From Microbacterium fluvii (GTDB taxonomy: Bacteria; Actinomycetota; Actinomycetes; Actinomycetales; Microbacteriaceae): 64,000 nt of DNA. Of this stretch, positions 32,154 through 39,875 are shown piece after piece. The notes beneath the pieces are model-generated. The model was not told where the DNA came from, searched no databases, and worked only from the letters and a program-made list of their open reading frames with translations. Location of the stretch: contig NZ_JAOPFX010000003.1 of assembly GCF_025515205.1 (NCBI RefSeq), positions 62,001 to 126,000 on the forward strand, written 5' to 3'. Made by a program: the position numbers and the translations under genes. The first letter of the stretch is position 1; every line of letters starts with the position of its first letter.

Positions 32154-33784
32154 CGGTGTGCCTCGTTTCGGGGGTCGGGGCGTCTCGTCTCGCTGCGCTC
32201 GCTCAACGACCGGGTGGGGGAGTCGGTCGACGCCTCGGCCTCGTAGCGGGCGCGCCACTGCGCGTTCGGGGGGAAGAGCCCGTCGACCGGGTGCCCTTCG
32301 GCCACGCGTGCGGCGACCCAGGCGTCTTCGTCCTCCTGAGCGAGGGCGGCGTCGACGACCTCTTCGACGATCCCCGGCGGGATCACGATGACGCCGTCGC
32401 GGTCGCCGACGATGACATCGCCGGGCTGCACGGCGGTGCCGCCGCAGGCGATCGTCAGGTCGGCGTCCCACGGCACGTGCCTGCGGCCGAGCACGGCGGG
32501 GTGGGCCCCGGCGGTGTAGACCGGAATGCCGACGGCGGTGACGGCATCCGCGTCGCGCACGCCGCCGTCGGTGACGATGCCGGCCGCACCCTGCGCGTGC
32601 GCACGGATCGCGAGGATGTCGCCGAGCGTGCCCGAGCCGGTCTCGCCGCGGGCCTCGATCACGATGACCTCGCCCTCGCCGACCGCGTCGAACGCGCGCT
32701 TCTGAGCGTTGTAGCCGCCGCCGTGGCTCGCGAAGAGGTCTTCGCGGTTGGGCACGAAGCGGAGGGTGCGGGCGAGGCCCACGAGCTTGGCCTCCGGATG
32801 CAGCGGCCGCACGCCGTCGATCGTGACGTTGTTCAGGCCCCGCTTGCGCAGCTGCGCCGACAGGCCCGCGACCGGCACGGCCTCGAGCTTGGCCCGCAGC
32901 TCGGCCGGGAGAGGGTCGGGGCGTTTCGGCTCGCTTCGCTCGCTCAACGACCGGGGGTCAGGAGCGGCGGAAGCACCGGTCGCCTCGCGAGGAGCGGAGC
33001 GACGAGACGAAATGCCCGCACCTGCCGGCGGGGTGGTGCCCCAGGCATCCGCCCGCTGGTTGTCGTCGACGGCCGGCAGCGACCCGAGCGACGGGTCGTA
33101 GGCGGGGCCGGCGCCCTGCACGACCGTCGTCACCAGGCGCCCCGAGGTGGGGCCTCCCGGCACATCCACCTCGACCTCGACGACGTCGCCGGGGACGATC
33201 ACCGACGAGCCGGCGGGCGTGCCGGTGAGGATCACATCGCCGGGCTCGAGGGTGAAGTGCTGAGAGAGGTCGGCGACGAACTGGGCGAGGGGGAAGATGA
33301 GGCCCGCCGCCGTGTCGTCCTGCACGATCTCGCCGTTCACCCACGTGCGCAGCCGCAGGGATGCGGGGTCGACCGTGCGCGCGTCGATCAGGGCCGCGCC
33401 GATCGGGGTGAACCCGTCGCCGCCCTTGGAGCGCACGTTCGATCCCTTGTCGGGGGCGCGCAGGTCGTAGACGCCGAAGTCGTTCGCGGCGGTGACCCAG
33501 CCGACGTGGTCCCACGCCTCGGCGAGCGAGACGTGGCGGGCGGCGGTGCCGATGACGAGGGCGATCTCGCCCTCGAAGGCGAGCAGCTCGGTGCCGGCGG
33601 GGCGCTCGATCACGCTTCCGGTGGCCGAGACCGAGCTCGATGCCTTGAAGAAGTAGGAGGGGGCCCCGGGGCGGCGGCCGCGCTGGTCGGCGCGGGAGGC
33701 GTAGCTCAGGTGCACGGCGATGATCTTGCCCGGGCGCCCGGGCAGCCCCGAGAACCGCCCGTCGTGCGTGCTCTTGTCGTCCAT
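32150..33784 (-). CDS. Fusion of fumarylacetoacetate-hydrolase-family enzyme and RraA-like domain
   Basis: A 544-residue two-domain protein. Residues about 1-230 are a FAA-hydrolase domain of the HpaG type (LLAFEGEIALVIG metal Glu pair, GWVTAANDFGVYDLR, GSNVRSKGGDGFTPIG, EPGDVILTGTPAGSS). They should isomerise or decarboxylate the homoprotocatechuate-pathway intermediate. Residues about 293-510 are RraA-like (GDILAIRAHAQGAAGIVTDG, GGVRDADAV active-site motif, PGDVIVGDRDGVIVIP), a fold that includes 4-hydroxy-4-methyl-2-oxoglutarate aldolase and oxaloacetate decarboxylases. The linker 258-292 and tail 525-540 are read-through of an interspersed DNA repeat. It is the first gene of the operon. 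E. coli HpaG is a duplicated FAA protein, so the RraA domain may replace its second half. Confidence 0.88.
   Translation of the reverse strand: MDDKSTHDGRFSGLPGRPGKIIAVHLSYASRADQRGRRPGAPSYFFKASSSVSATGSVIERPAGTELLAFEGEIALVIGTAARHVSLAEAWDHVGWVTAANDFGVYDLRAPDKGSNVRSKGGDGFTPIGAALIDARTVDPASLRLRTWVNGEIVQDDTAAGLIFPLAQFVADLSQHFTLEPGDVILTGTPAGSSVIVPGDVVEVEVDVPGGPTSGRLVTTVVQGAGPAYDPSLGSLPAVDDNQRADAWGTTPPAGAGISSRRSAPREATGASAAPDPRSLSERSEPKRPDPLPAELRAKLEAVPVAGLSAQLRKRGLNNVTIDGVRPLHPEAKLVGLARTLRFVPNREDLFASHGGGYNAQKRAFDAVGEGEVIVIEARGETGSGTLGDILAIRAHAQGAAGIVTDGGVRDADAVTAVGIPVYTAGAHPAVLGRRHVPWDADLTIACGGTAVQPGDVIVGDRDGVIVIPPGIVEEVVDAALAQEDEDAWVAARVAEGHPVDGLFPPNAQWRARYEAEASTDSPTRSLSERSETRRPDPRNEAHR
32163..32213. 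repeat. LSERSETKR-coding repeat inside the 3' end of the fusion gene
   Basis: A half copy of the repeat (CGTCTCGCTGCGCTCGCTCA on the plus strand). Read on the minus strand it gives RSLSERSETRRPD at the C-terminus of the FAA/RraA fusion. Confidence 0.8.
32911..33012. repeat. LSERSETKR-coding repeat pair inside the fusion linker
   Basis: Two oppositely oriented half copies separated by about 35 bases. They encode SSRRSAPREATG and RSLSERSEPKRPD in the linker between the FAA and RraA domains. The reading frame is preserved through both. Confidence 0.8.
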
Positions 33785-33797
33785 TCACTCCCCGCCC

Positions 33798-33842
33798 TTG
33801 CGTCGTATTCGAAATCGTATATGATCGGTGACACGCAGGCAA
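33798..33842. promoter_or_regulatory. Overlapping divergent promoters with GntR operator
   Basis: Plus strand: TTGCGT (33798-33803), 16 bases, TATGAT (33820-33825), toward the MFS gene. Minus strand: TTGCCT (33842-33837), 17 bases, TACGAT (33819-33814), toward the fusion operon. AATCGTATATGATC (33813-33826) covers both -10 regions and matches the operator at 23044. Confidence 0.7.
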
Positions 33843-33894
33843 CCCCTTGCCGCTCACTGAGCCGACACCGATGTCAGATCGAACGGAGTCAATG

Positions 33895-35277
33895 ATGACG
33901 ACACCAGCCGCTGCGGGCTTCACGCCCACCGGGACCATCGCCACCCACGCCGACCGCCGCCGCGTGGTCTTCGCGACCGTGGTCGGCACCACCGTGGAGT
34001 GGTACGACTTCTTCATCTACGCGTTCGCGGCGGGCCTCGTGTTCGCCCAGCTGTTCTTCGAGCCTGCGGGCGAGGGCTTCGCGCAGATCCTGTCGTTCTT
34101 CACGGTCGGCATCAGCTTCCTCTTCCGCCCGTTCGGCGCGTTCCTGGCCGGCCACCTCGGTGACAAGTACGGGCGCCGCCTCGTGCTCATGCTCACCCTG
34201 ATCCTCATGGGTGTCGCCACGACCCTCGTCGGGCTCCTGCCGACCTACGCCGCGATCGGCATGGCGGCGCCGATCCTGCTCATCCTGCTGCGCATCGTGC
34301 AGGGCATCTCGGCCGGCGGCGAGTGGGGTGGCGCCGTGCTCATGGCCGTCGAGCACGCCCCGAAGACCAAGCGCGGGCTGTTCGGCGCTTCGCCGCAGAT
34401 GGGCGTGCCGCTGGGCCTGCTGCTGGCGAGCGGCATGATGGCGCTCATGAACGTCATCGCCCCCGGCGACGCGTTCCTCGAGTGGGGCTGGCGAGTGCCG
34501 TTCCTGCTGTCGTTCGTGCTGATCGTCATCGGCTACTACATCCGCCGCCGGGTCGAAGAGAGCCCCGTGTTCACCGAGCTCGCCGAGCGCAAAGAGCAGA
34601 CGCGGATGCCGATCGTGCAGCTGTTCCGCAAGCACACGCCCCTCGTGCTGCTGGCCGCCCTCGTGTTCGCCGGCAACAACGCGGTGGGCTACATGACCAC
34701 CGGCGGCTACATCCAGGGCTACGCGACCAACCCCGAAGGGCCTCTCGCGCTCGACCGCGGCGCCGTGCTGAACGCCGTGACGATCTCGGGCGCCACCTGG
34801 CTGCTGTTCACCTGGATCGCCGGCTGGCTCTCCGACCGCATCGGGCGCCGGACCACCTACCTCATCGGCTGGGGCGTGCTGCTGGTGGGCGTGTTCCTGC
34901 TGTTCCCCCTGGTCAACTCGGGCTCGATCGGCCTGCTGACCCTGGGCCTCGTGATCCTCACCGTGGGCCTCGGCCTCACCTACGGGCCGCAGGCGGCGCT
35001 GTACACCGAGCTGTTCCCCGCCTCGATCCGCTTCTCGGGTGTCTCGATCTCGTACGCGCTGGGCGCCATCCTCGGCGGCGCGTTCGCGCCGATGATCGCG
35101 CAGGCCCTCGTGCAGGCCACCGGCGGAACGACCGCCGTCACCTGGTACCTGGCCGGCATGGTGATCCTCGCCCTCATCGCGACGCTGCTGCTGCGCGATC
35201 GCAGCGGCATCCCGCTCGGCCCCGACCACGAGGCCGAACAGGCCGTCTCCCCGATCCGCGGGCTCTCCCGCGCCTGA
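33895..35277 (+). CDS. MFS transporter, metabolite:H+ symporter (MHS) family
   Basis: A 460-residue, 12-helix carrier of the MHS family (shikimate/4-hydroxyphenylacetate/proline permease type). The family start TTVEWYDFFIYAFAAGLVF and the loop motif GHLGDKYGRRLVL are diagnostic. RIVQGISAGGEWGGAVLMAVE is also typical. GGAG is 6 bases before the second ATG of a pair, so I start at 33895. It is divergent from the fusion/hpa operon and shares its operator, so an aryl-acetate or related acid is a likely substrate. Confidence 0.9.
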   Translation: MTTPAAAGFTPTGTIATHADRRRVVFATVVGTTVEWYDFFIYAFAAGLVFAQLFFEPAGEGFAQILSFFTVGISFLFRPFGAFLAGHLGDKYGRRLVLMLTLILMGVATTLVGLLPTYAAIGMAAPILLILLRIVQGISAGGEWGGAVLMAVEHAPKTKRGLFGASPQMGVPLGLLLASGMMALMNVIAPGDAFLEWGWRVPFLLSFVLIVIGYYIRRRVEESPVFTELAERKEQTRMPIVQLFRKHTPLVLLAALVFAGNNAVGYMTTGGYIQGYATNPEGPLALDRGAVLNAVTISGATWLLFTWIAGWLSDRIGRRTTYLIGWGVLLVGVFLLFPLVNSGSIGLLTLGLVILTVGLGLTYGPQAALYTELFPASIRFSGVSISYALGAILGGAFAPMIAQALVQATGGTTAVTWYLAGMVILALIATLLLRDRSGIPLGPDHEAEQAVSPIRGLSRA

Positions 35278-35306
35278 CGCCCCGGCATCCGCTCGAAGGA
35301 GTTCCC

Positions 35307-37160
35307 ATGCAGTTCCACCACCACGGCTACGTGTCCACCGACCCGCGGGTGCGCCCCGCGGAGGGCACCGGCATCGACCGCCCCGACGACCTGCCCGACG
35401 AGGTCGACGTGCTCATCGTCGGCTCGGGGCCGGCCGGCATGCTGCTCGCGGCGCAGCTGTCGCAGTACCCGAGCGTCACGACGCGGCTGGTGGAGAAGCG
35501 CGAGGGGCGCCTCGTGATCGGGCAGGCCGACGGCATCCAGGCGCGCAGCGTCGAGACGTTCCAGGCCTTCGGGTTCGCCGAGCGCATCATCGCCGAGGCC
35601 TACACGATCAGCGAGATGAACTTCTGGACGCCCGACCCCGCCGACCATGCGCGCATCATCCGCACGGCGCGCGCCGACGATGACCCGCACGGCATCAGCG
35701 AATTCCCGCACCTGATCGTCAACCAGGCGCGCGTGCTCGACTACTACGCCGAGGTCGCCGCGATCTCCCCAGGGCGCATCACGCCCGACTACGGGTGGGA
35801 GTTCGTCGGGCTCACCGTCGGCGAGGCGGAGCGCCCCGTCACGGTGCAGCTGCGCCGTGCCGACGGCGAGGAGCGCACCGTGCGGGCTACCTACGTCGTC
35901 GGCTGCGACGGCGCGCGCAGCCGCGTGCGCGAGGCGATCGGCCGCAAGCACATCGGGGGGCAGTCGCAGCACGCGTGGGGCGTCATGGACGTGCTGGCCG
36001 TGACCGACTTCCCCGACATCCGCACGAAGTGCGCCATCCAGAGCGAGGCAGGCAGCATCCTGCACATCCCCCGCGAAGGCGGGTACCTCTTCCGCATGTA
36101 CGTCGATCTCGGCGAAGTGCCCGAGGGTGACCACGGCGCCGTGCGCGCGACGCCGCTCGAGACCATCATCGCGAAGGCGAACGACATCCTGGGGCAGTAC
36201 ACCCTCGAGGTCAAAGACGTCGCGTGGTGGAGCGTCTACGAGGTCGGGCACCGTGTGACCGACAAGTTCGACGACGTCGAGGTCGGGGGAGACGCCGCAC
36301 CGCACGTCTTCATCTGCGGCGACGCGTGCCACACGCATTCGGCCAAGGCCGGCCAGGGCATGAACGTGTCGATGCAGGACGGCTTCAACCTCGGCTGGAA
36401 GCTCGGCTCGGTGCTCACCGGCCGTGCGCCCGAAGAGCTGCTGGCGACCTATTCGGCCGAGCGCCAGGTGATCGCGCAGAACCTCATCGACTTCGACAGG
36501 GAGTGGTCGGGGCTCATGGCCAAGAAGCCCGAGGAGTTCTCCAGCCCCGCGGAGCTCGCCGAGTTCTACACCCGCACCGCCGAGTTCCCCGCCGGGTTCA
36601 TGACGCAGTACACCCCCTCGATCATCACCGGCGACGACGCGCACCAGCGGCTCGCCGAGGGGTTCCCCGTCGGGAAGCGCTTCAAGTCGGCCCCCGTCGT
36701 ACGCATCGCCGACGCTGTGCCCGCCCACCTCGGCCACCACGCGAAGGCCGACGGCCGGTGGCGCATCTATGCGTTCGCCGACACAGAGGCCACCGCTCTG
36801 GGCGAGTGGGCGCAGTGGCTGTCTGAGGGTGCAGATTCGCCGCTGCGTGCGCACACCCCGGCCGGCACCGACCCCGACAGCGTCTTCGACGTCAAGGTCG
36901 TCTATCAGCAGGACCACTCCGAGGTCGAGATCCCGACCATCCCCGAGGTGTTCCTGCCTCGGGTGGGGCCGTTCGAGCTCATCGACTACGAGAAGATCTA
37001 CGCCGCCCGCCCCGAAGACGACATCTTCGAGTCGCGCGGCCTCTCGCGCGACGGCGTCGTGGTCGTGGTGCGCCCCGACCAGTACGTCGCGCAGGTGCTG
37101 CCCTTCTCGGCGACCGCCGAGCTGGCCGGCTTCTTCGCCGGCAACCTGCTGCCGGCCTGA
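35307..37160 (+). CDS. FAD-dependent aromatic monooxygenase (phenol 2-monooxygenase / 3-hydroxybenzoate 4-hydroxylase type)
   Basis: A 617-residue class A flavoprotein hydroxylase with the extra C-terminal thioredoxin-like domain found in phenol hydroxylase and MobA. FAD motifs are VLIVGSGPAGMLLAAQL, YVVGCDGARSRVR and VFICGDACHTHSAKAGQGMN. GAAGGAG precedes the ATG. It follows the MFS gene by 29 bases, so the two may be cotranscribed. A paralogue is on the opposite strand at 37691. Substrate is a hydroxylated aromatic; if 3-hydroxybenzoate, the product would be protocatechuate for the pca operon. Sequence alone does not settle this. Confidence 0.88.
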   Translation: MQFHHHGYVSTDPRVRPAEGTGIDRPDDLPDEVDVLIVGSGPAGMLLAAQLSQYPSVTTRLVEKREGRLVIGQADGIQARSVETFQAFGFAERIIAEAYTISEMNFWTPDPADHARIIRTARADDDPHGISEFPHLIVNQARVLDYYAEVAAISPGRITPDYGWEFVGLTVGEAERPVTVQLRRADGEERTVRATYVVGCDGARSRVREAIGRKHIGGQSQHAWGVMDVLAVTDFPDIRTKCAIQSEAGSILHIPREGGYLFRMYVDLGEVPEGDHGAVRATPLETIIAKANDILGQYTLEVKDVAWWSVYEVGHRVTDKFDDVEVGGDAAPHVFICGDACHTHSAKAGQGMNVSMQDGFNLGWKLGSVLTGRAPEELLATYSAERQVIAQNLIDFDREWSGLMAKKPEEFSSPAELAEFYTRTAEFPAGFMTQYTPSIITGDDAHQRLAEGFPVGKRFKSAPVVRIADAVPAHLGHHAKADGRWRIYAFADTEATALGEWAQWLSEGADSPLRAHTPAGTDPDSVFDVKVVYQQDHSEVEIPTIPEVFLPRVGPFELIDYEKIYAARPEDDIFESRGLSRDGVVVVVRPDQYVAQVLPFSATAELAGFFAGNLLPA

Positions 37161-37172
37161 CGCTCCGGCTGC

Positions 37173-37256
37173 GCACGGCTGACTGAGAATGTGGGCGACA
37201 CGTCGGGCGGCGGATGCTGCACCCGGCGTGTCGGCCGAGATCTCCGTCAGTTGTGC
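37173..37256. repeat. 84-bp imperfect palindromic element, copy 3
   Basis: Begins GCACGGCTGACTGAGAATG and ends TCTCCGTCAGTTGTGC. It fills the gap between the convergent monooxygenase and MarR stops, again a terminator-like position. Confidence 0.8.
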
Positions 37257-37262
37257 GGCGGG

Positions 37263-37694
37263 TCAGTCGGCGAGCATCAGGCGCAGGGTGCGGCGCAGCT
37301 CGGCGCGATCGTGCGCCGACAGGGCGCCGGTGAGCGCGGCGTCGACCTGGTCGACGAGGGGCTGCAGCCGCATCCGCTCGTCACGTCCCAAGGAGGTGAG
37401 GGCGACGACGTTGCGGCGGGCGTCTTCCGGATGCCGCTCGCGCTGCAGCAGACCGCGGCGCTCCATGCGCGCCACGAGGTCGGCCACCGTCGAGCGGTCG
37501 AGGTCGACCTCTTCGCACAGCTCGCGCTGACTCGCGCTGCCGAGCCGGTCGAGCACCGCGAGGATCGAATACTGCACGCTCGAGACCTCGGTCGAGACGA
37601 TCTTCGACCACGCCGCGACGTGCAGCTGCTGCGCGCGTCGGATGAGGAAGCCGGTGTGCCGGCGCGGTTCGATGTCGTCCATCTCGGCGATCAT
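37263..37694 (-). CDS. MarR family regulator
   Basis: A 143-residue winged-helix regulator. Recognition region: SQRELCEEVDLDRSTVADLVARMERRGLLQRE, wing HPEDARRNVVALT, and the C-terminal dimer helix. The ATG at 37694 overlaps the stop of the monooxygenase gene, so it is in its operon. It probably represses that monooxygenase and responds to its phenolic substrate. An alternative ATG at 37682 would remove four residues. Confidence 0.9.
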   Translation of the reverse strand: MIAEMDDIEPRRHTGFLIRRAQQLHVAAWSKIVSTEVSSVQYSILAVLDRLGSASQRELCEEVDLDRSTVADLVARMERRGLLQRERHPEDARRNVVALTSLGRDERMRLQPLVDQVDAALTGALSAHDRAELRRTLRLMLAD

Positions 37695-39592
37695 GCCAGA
37701 GCGGGCGTCCTCTGCTCGACGAGGAACCCGCCGAAGAAGGCGGTGAGCTCGTCGCGGGCCGACAGCGGCAGCACGTGCGCGACGTACTGGTCGGGCCGCA
37801 CGATCACGATCGCGCCGTCGCGCGAGACGCCGCGATCGGCGAACACATCGTGCTTGTCGTCGACGGCCCACGCCTTCTCCCAGTCCTGCAGGCCGAGCGG
37901 CCCCGAGTGCGGCAGCAGCATCTCGGGCAGAGCGCCGAGGTCGACGTCGCGATGGTGGGTCTGGAAGACCCCGTGCACGTCGATGACGGCGTCGATGTCG
38001 GCGCCCGCCGGCGTGAACCGTGCGATCGGAGACCCGGGGTCGTCGCTCAGCCACGCGGCGAAGTCGACGAGTCCGTCGCCCGACGCGTCGCCGAACGCGA
38101 AGATGCGCCAGCGGCCGTCGGCAGTCTGCGCATGCCCCAGCTCGACGGGCTTGGCGTCGGCGACCCGCGTGACCGGCGACGAGTGGAACCGCGTGCCGAT
38201 CTCGAAGCCGGTCGCCAGGTGCTGATGCTCGCCGCCGCCGGTCAGCGCTGAGGGCCGGTACTGCGTCGCGAGGCCCGCCGTGTAGCGGCCCTGGCGGGCG
38301 AACTCCGCCTGCATCTGCTCGCTCGTGACGCCGCCGAGCTCGGGGTGCTCCGGATCGACGGTGGGCTGGGCGATGAACGCCGACCAGAACCGGTCGAAGT
38401 CGATGAGGTTCTGCGCGACGGCCTGCCGCTCGGCCGAGTAGGAGTGCAGCAGCGCGGCATCCGATCGTCCTTCGAGCACCGCGGCGAGCTTCCAGCCCAG
38501 GTTGAACGCATCCTGCATCGACACGTTCATGCCCTGACCGGCCTTGGCCGAATGGGTGTGGCACGCGTCGCCCGCGATGAACACGTGCGGCAGTCGCGTG
38601 GCCTCTTCGCCCGCGGACACGTCGTCGAACTTGTCGGTCACGCGCTGGCCGACCTCGTAGACCGACGACCAGGCGACCGACCGCACGTCGATGGAGTACG
38701 GATGCAGGATGCCGTTGGCCACCGCCGTCAGCTGCTCGACGGTCGTGCTGCGGATGTCGGCGTCGCCCGCCTGCACCTCGCCGAGGTCGACGTAGCAGCG
38801 CACGAGGCTGCCGCCCTCGCGGGGGATCGTCAGCAGGCTCCCCTTGCCGGCCGACTGGATGACGTTCTTGGTGCGCCAATCGGGGAAGTCGGTGGTGGCG
38901 AGCACGTCCATCACACCCCAGGCGTGGTTGGCGGCATCCCCGTCGAGGTGCCGGCCGATCGCGCGGCGCACGTTGCTGCGCGCGCCGTCGCAGCCGACGA
39001 CGTAGCGGGCGTTGACGACGAACTCCTCGCCCGTCTGCACCCTGCGGAGGGTCACCGCGACCGGGTGGTCGCCTTCGCCCACCTCGAGCGTGACGAACTC
39101 GATGCCGTAGTCGGGCTCGAGCTTCGACGATGACGCCGCGGCGTGGTCGAGCAGGTACTGCTGCATGCGCGCCTGGTTGACGATGACGTGGGGGAACTCG
39201 CTGAGCCCGTAGAGGGTGTCCTGCACCCAGCCGGTGCGCACGATCTTCGAGCGGTCGTCGTCTGCAGGGCCCCAGAACCGCACCTCGTTGACCCAGTACG
39301 CCTCGCGGAGCAGGGCCGACGCCAGGCCGAACGCCTGGAACATCTCGACCGTGCGGCACGCGACTCCGTCGGCCTGGCCCTTCTCGAGCGGCCCTTCGCG
39401 GCGCTCGACGATGCGGGTGTCGATGCCGGGGAAGGCCGCGAGCTGGGCGGCGAGCACCGTGCCGGCGGGGCCCGTGCCGACGATCAGCACGTCGATCTCG
39501 GCCGGGATCTCCCGCGGGCGGGCGAGGGCCTCTGCGGAGGCGGGGTGGATGTCGGGATCTCCCGGCCGATAGCCGTCGCGGTAGAACTGCAT
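37691..39592 (-). CDS. FAD-dependent aromatic monooxygenase, paralogue of the 35307 gene
   Basis: A 633-residue phenol-hydroxylase/MobA-type flavoprotein. Motifs are VLIVGTGPAGTVLAAQL, YVVGCDGARSNVR and VFIAGDACHTHSAKAGQGMN. It shares long blocks with the 35307 protein (HAWGVMDVLA, AKAGQGMNVSMQD, AERQ.VAQNLIDFDR). The two differ in the substrate-facing region (WVNEVRFWGPAD against TISEMNFWTPDP), suggesting different substrates. It is coupled to a MarR gene. The AAGGAG site is 5-10 bases before the ATG. Confidence 0.88.
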   Translation of the reverse strand: MQFYRDGYRPGDPDIHPASAEALARPREIPAEIDVLIVGTGPAGTVLAAQLAAFPGIDTRIVERREGPLEKGQADGVACRTVEMFQAFGLASALLREAYWVNEVRFWGPADDDRSKIVRTGWVQDTLYGLSEFPHVIVNQARMQQYLLDHAAASSSKLEPDYGIEFVTLEVGEGDHPVAVTLRRVQTGEEFVVNARYVVGCDGARSNVRRAIGRHLDGDAANHAWGVMDVLATTDFPDWRTKNVIQSAGKGSLLTIPREGGSLVRCYVDLGEVQAGDADIRSTTVEQLTAVANGILHPYSIDVRSVAWSSVYEVGQRVTDKFDDVSAGEEATRLPHVFIAGDACHTHSAKAGQGMNVSMQDAFNLGWKLAAVLEGRSDAALLHSYSAERQAVAQNLIDFDRFWSAFIAQPTVDPEHPELGGVTSEQMQAEFARQGRYTAGLATQYRPSALTGGGEHQHLATGFEIGTRFHSSPVTRVADAKPVELGHAQTADGRWRIFAFGDASGDGLVDFAAWLSDDPGSPIARFTPAGADIDAVIDVHGVFQTHHRDVDLGALPEMLLPHSGPLGLQDWEKAWAVDDKHDVFADRGVSRDGAIVIVRPDQYVAHVLPLSARDELTAFFGGFLVEQRTPALA

Positions 39593-39628
39593 GCTGATCT
39601 CCTTCGATCACGGTGGGATGCGCTCGAG

Positions 39629-39656
39629 GATATAGTCAGTACCCCAACGATTGCAA
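39629..39656 (-). promoter_or_regulatory. Promoter of the minus-strand monooxygenase-MarR operon
   Basis: On the minus strand TTGCAA (39656-39651) and TATATC (39634-39629) are separated by 16 bases, 37 bases upstream of the ATG. The stretch is A/T-rich against a G/C-rich background. Confidence 0.65.
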
Positions 39657-39700
39657 GCGGCACAGGTGCGGTGCGCGCAGCATCCGCCGTCCCGGCTGCG

Positions 39701-39856
39701 CTCAGTCGTCACATATGGCGACCTTCCCCCCGGCATCGGTCGCCGTTTACGACGACTGAACATCAGGGAGAGAGCGGATGCTGCGGCTCAGTCGTCACGT
39801 ATGGCGACCGTTCGCCCGGCATCGGTCGCCGTTTACGACGACTGAACATCAGGGAG
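39701..39856. repeat. Two tandem 70-bp palindromic repeat units
   Basis: Units at 39701-39770 and 39787-39856 begin CTCAGTCGTCAC(A/G)TATGGCGA and end ACGACGACTGAACATCAGGG. Each contains an inverted repeat (CAGTCGTC...GACGACTG and GGCGACC...GGTCGCC). They lie just downstream of the CoA-transferase stop and upstream of the monooxygenase promoter. The gap from 39593 to 39875 holds no gene. Confidence 0.82.
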
Positions 39857-39875
39857 CGCGCGGTGGCCCCCGGAG

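Noticed and set aside
32911..33012. Frameshift or misassembly joining separate FAA and RraA genes
   Set aside because: The frame stays open through both domains with no stop in the linker, and the same repeat peptide occurs at the C-terminus, so a real fusion is the simpler reading.
34980..36917. Long minus-strand open frame (645 codons) opposite the MFS and monooxygenase genes
   Set aside because: Composition is antisense-like and both plus-strand genes have clear family motifs and ribosome sites.
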